Shown here piece by piece: positions 49,937 to 50,956 of a DNA stretch of 50,956 nucleotides. The stretch is from Elusimicrobia bacterium GWA2_56_46. GTDB taxonomy: Bacteria > Elusimicrobiota > Elusimicrobia > Elusimicrobiales > UBA9959. The notes beneath the pieces are model-generated. The model did no database searches and was not told the origin of the DNA. It saw nothing but the letters and a program-made list of their open reading frames with translations. The stretch lies in the NCBI GenBank assembly GCA_001799575.1, contig MGTT01000014.1, forward strand, positions 6,624 to 57,579, given 5' to 3'. Each line of letters opens with the position of its first letter. Position 1 is the first letter of the stretch. A program made the translations under genes and the position numbers.

Positions 49937-50680
49937 ATGGAAATAAAGTGCGTGCCCATAGCCATTCCCGATCCGCAGACATTGCCACTCCAGGCATTAC
50001 CGACAAAAGACCGCATCGTCTCTCCTATAAACAGCCAATTGCCCAACCTACAGTTTTTAACCGATATCTTGGGGCAATTTTCAGCTGAAGGAGACGGTCT
50101 CCTTGCTGAGATATTTGGCGATTTTTTTATTGGACGCAGATTCATCATAAATTGTGTCGCGACTCAAGGGATAAGCGAGCCCTACGATGCGTGGTGCGCG
50201 GAGTATAACGGGCGGAGGTCTTTTTTCTTTAACCTCAGCCTCTGGACCGCAGAAGATTTGAAAAGATCCGGCTTGGCTGTGATAAAACATGAGATCACGC
50301 ACATATTGCTATGCGAACTTCTTCCCGAAACCGATATTTCAAACCCGCTTAAAAAGCTGGAACGCATAATTATAGATGAGGGCCTCGCGCATTTTATAGG
50401 ATTCCCCAAAAACCGCGAAACACTGCTTGTCAAGCACACGGACAAATGGATTGCCGCAGAAAAAGAATTGGCAGCTGCACAGGCACAATTATCAAACATG
50501 GGGTTGCCGCCGCATGAAACAGAACAGCTTATACAACGCGCGGACACGGAAAGTTACTGGAAGAAATATGCCGCTATCTCGGGAATGTTCAGAGCGGCCA
50601 AAACCTATCAAACGAGCGGCGCGGCTGGTTTACGTAATTGTATTAAAACCGGCGCTCTGCCAAAACAGATTTTCTCATGA
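49937..50680 (+). CDS. Putative zinc metallopeptidase (HExxH), unrecognised family
   Basis: 247 residues. HEITH at 118-122 and E148 in DEGLAHFIG match the gluzincin pattern HExxH...E, so a zinc-dependent hydrolase fold is likely. There is no signal peptide or membrane segment, suggesting a cytoplasmic protein. The C-terminal third is helical with a Gln/Ala-rich stretch (EKELAAAQAQLSNM). The gene has lower GC and different codon use from the dcw genes beside it and is bordered by repeats on both sides, which points to acquisition from elsewhere. Resemblance to DUF2268-type putative proteases is possible but unverified. Confidence 0.7.
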   Translation: MEIKCVPIAIPDPQTLPLQALPTKDRIVSPINSQLPNLQFLTDILGQFSAEGDGLLAEIFGDFFIGRRFIINCVATQGISEPYDAWCAEYNGRRSFFFNLSLWTAEDLKRSGLAVIKHEITHILLCELLPETDISNPLKKLERIIIDEGLAHFIGFPKNRETLLVKHTDKWIAAEKELAAAQAQLSNMGLPPHETEQLIQRADTESYWKKYAAISGMFRAAKTYQTSGAAGLRNCIKTGALPKQIFS

Positions 50681-50956
50681 GGGGTTAGGTGGCAAGTCTT
50701 GCGTATCGCTGTGGACGGGTGGAATAGGATCTATCTACGATTTGAGCGGGAACAATTATATTTTTTTTAAGGCTATCAGTCTAAGGAAACAGGGAAGGGG
50801 TGCCGGGGGTTAGCCTTTTTGATAATCATCTAGAGGTTCCCTCCCCGCAGGCGGCCGAGGGAACGCGCTCATTAGCGGTTCCCGTGTCAAGAGGCAAAGC
50901 GCCTCCGCCCACAAGGTTGTGGTTGTTCATAGATAAATCTGTTCCCTGCTGCCGTT
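50681..50956. other. Non-coding right end with diverged palindromic element
   Basis: No convincing gene is present to the window edge. From about 50797 to 50900 the sequence resembles the palindromic element of 14948-15023: GGGTGCCGGGGGTTAGCCTT, then after an extra block the loop motif CCGCAGGCGGCCGAGGGA. GTTCCCTC (50836-50843) and GAGGGAAC (50857-50864) form a perfect 8 bp stem. A smaller GAGGC/GCCTC hairpin follows near 50891-50905. Confidence 0.55.

Overview
The window is a GC-rich bacterial chromosome segment, densely packed with housekeeping genes. It holds a didermic set: a BamA/TamA-like outer-membrane barrel, GmhA and a lipoprotein. It also has peptidoglycan genes with a MurE carrying the DNPR motif of meso-diaminopimelate enzymes, bacterial two-subunit GlyQ/GlyS and an archaeal/eukaryote-type ProS. 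This mix, together with abundant short extragenic repeats, would fit a lineage such as Elusimicrobiota. That assignment is inference only; no rRNA or other decisive marker is present. No tRNA, rRNA or CRISPR array was seen.

Layout. (1) 1-537: 3' part of an unrecognised gene, ending at a hairpin terminator. (2) 663-9155, minus strand: a catabolic-looking cluster (DUF2877/AllH-like protein, nitrilase-family amidohydrolase, three-subunit xanthine dehydrogenase-type molybdenum hydroxylase interrupted by a small lipoprotein gene, cyclase-family hydrolase) preceded by proS. (3) 9198-18414, minus strand: rpsB-tsf-pyrH-[mobile element]-gmhA-[repeat cluster]-frr-uppS-cdsA-dxr-rseP-ispG, a translation/envelope/isoprenoid block with 1-4 base gaps or overlaps. 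(4) 18549-22354, plus strand: nadE, an outer-membrane barrel gene and a HigB/HigA-like toxin-antitoxin pair with an operator-like promoter. (5) 22527-26130, minus strand: glyQ-glyS and recO. (6) 26211-34640, plus strand: rpmH-rnpA-yidD-yidC-khpB(jag)-mnmE-(membrane protein)-mnmG-rsmG, the order typical of regions near a replication origin, although dnaA is not in view. (7) 34694-36402: a membrane protein and an anchored HExxH peptidase. (8) 36542-48427: a dcw cell-wall/division cluster (mraZ-rsmH-small ORF-ftsL-ftsI-murE-murF-mraY-murD-ftsW-murG) behind a near-consensus promoter and four MraZ-type boxes. (9) 48439-50956: an Ldh-family dehydrogenase, a long interspersed repeat, an AT-richer HExxH protein gene and non-coding repeat-like sequence.

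The most unusual content is in the repeats. A 266-267 bp MITE-like element with roughly 32 bp terminal inverted repeats is present twice, in opposite orientations. One copy forms the last ten codons and the stop of ftsL; the other forms the whole leader of gmhA. A separate 170-180 bp repeat occurs twice in full and once as a 61 bp hairpin core. A third palindromic family sits as an inverted pair at 14.8-15.0 kb with a diverged copy at 50.8 kb. Short degenerate tandem 'word' repeats lie at many gene junctions and sometimes run into coding sequence. Several genes (nadE, the toxin, rpmH, murE) have -10 boxes so close to the ATG that very short or absent leaders are likely.

I found no clear case for a wholly new defence or biosynthetic system. 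The best functional leads are the DUF2877/amidohydrolase/molybdenum-hydroxylase/cyclase cluster, which looks like a nucleobase or heterocycle degradation route, and an unrecognised 56-residue gene with a strong ribosome-binding site inside the dcw cluster.
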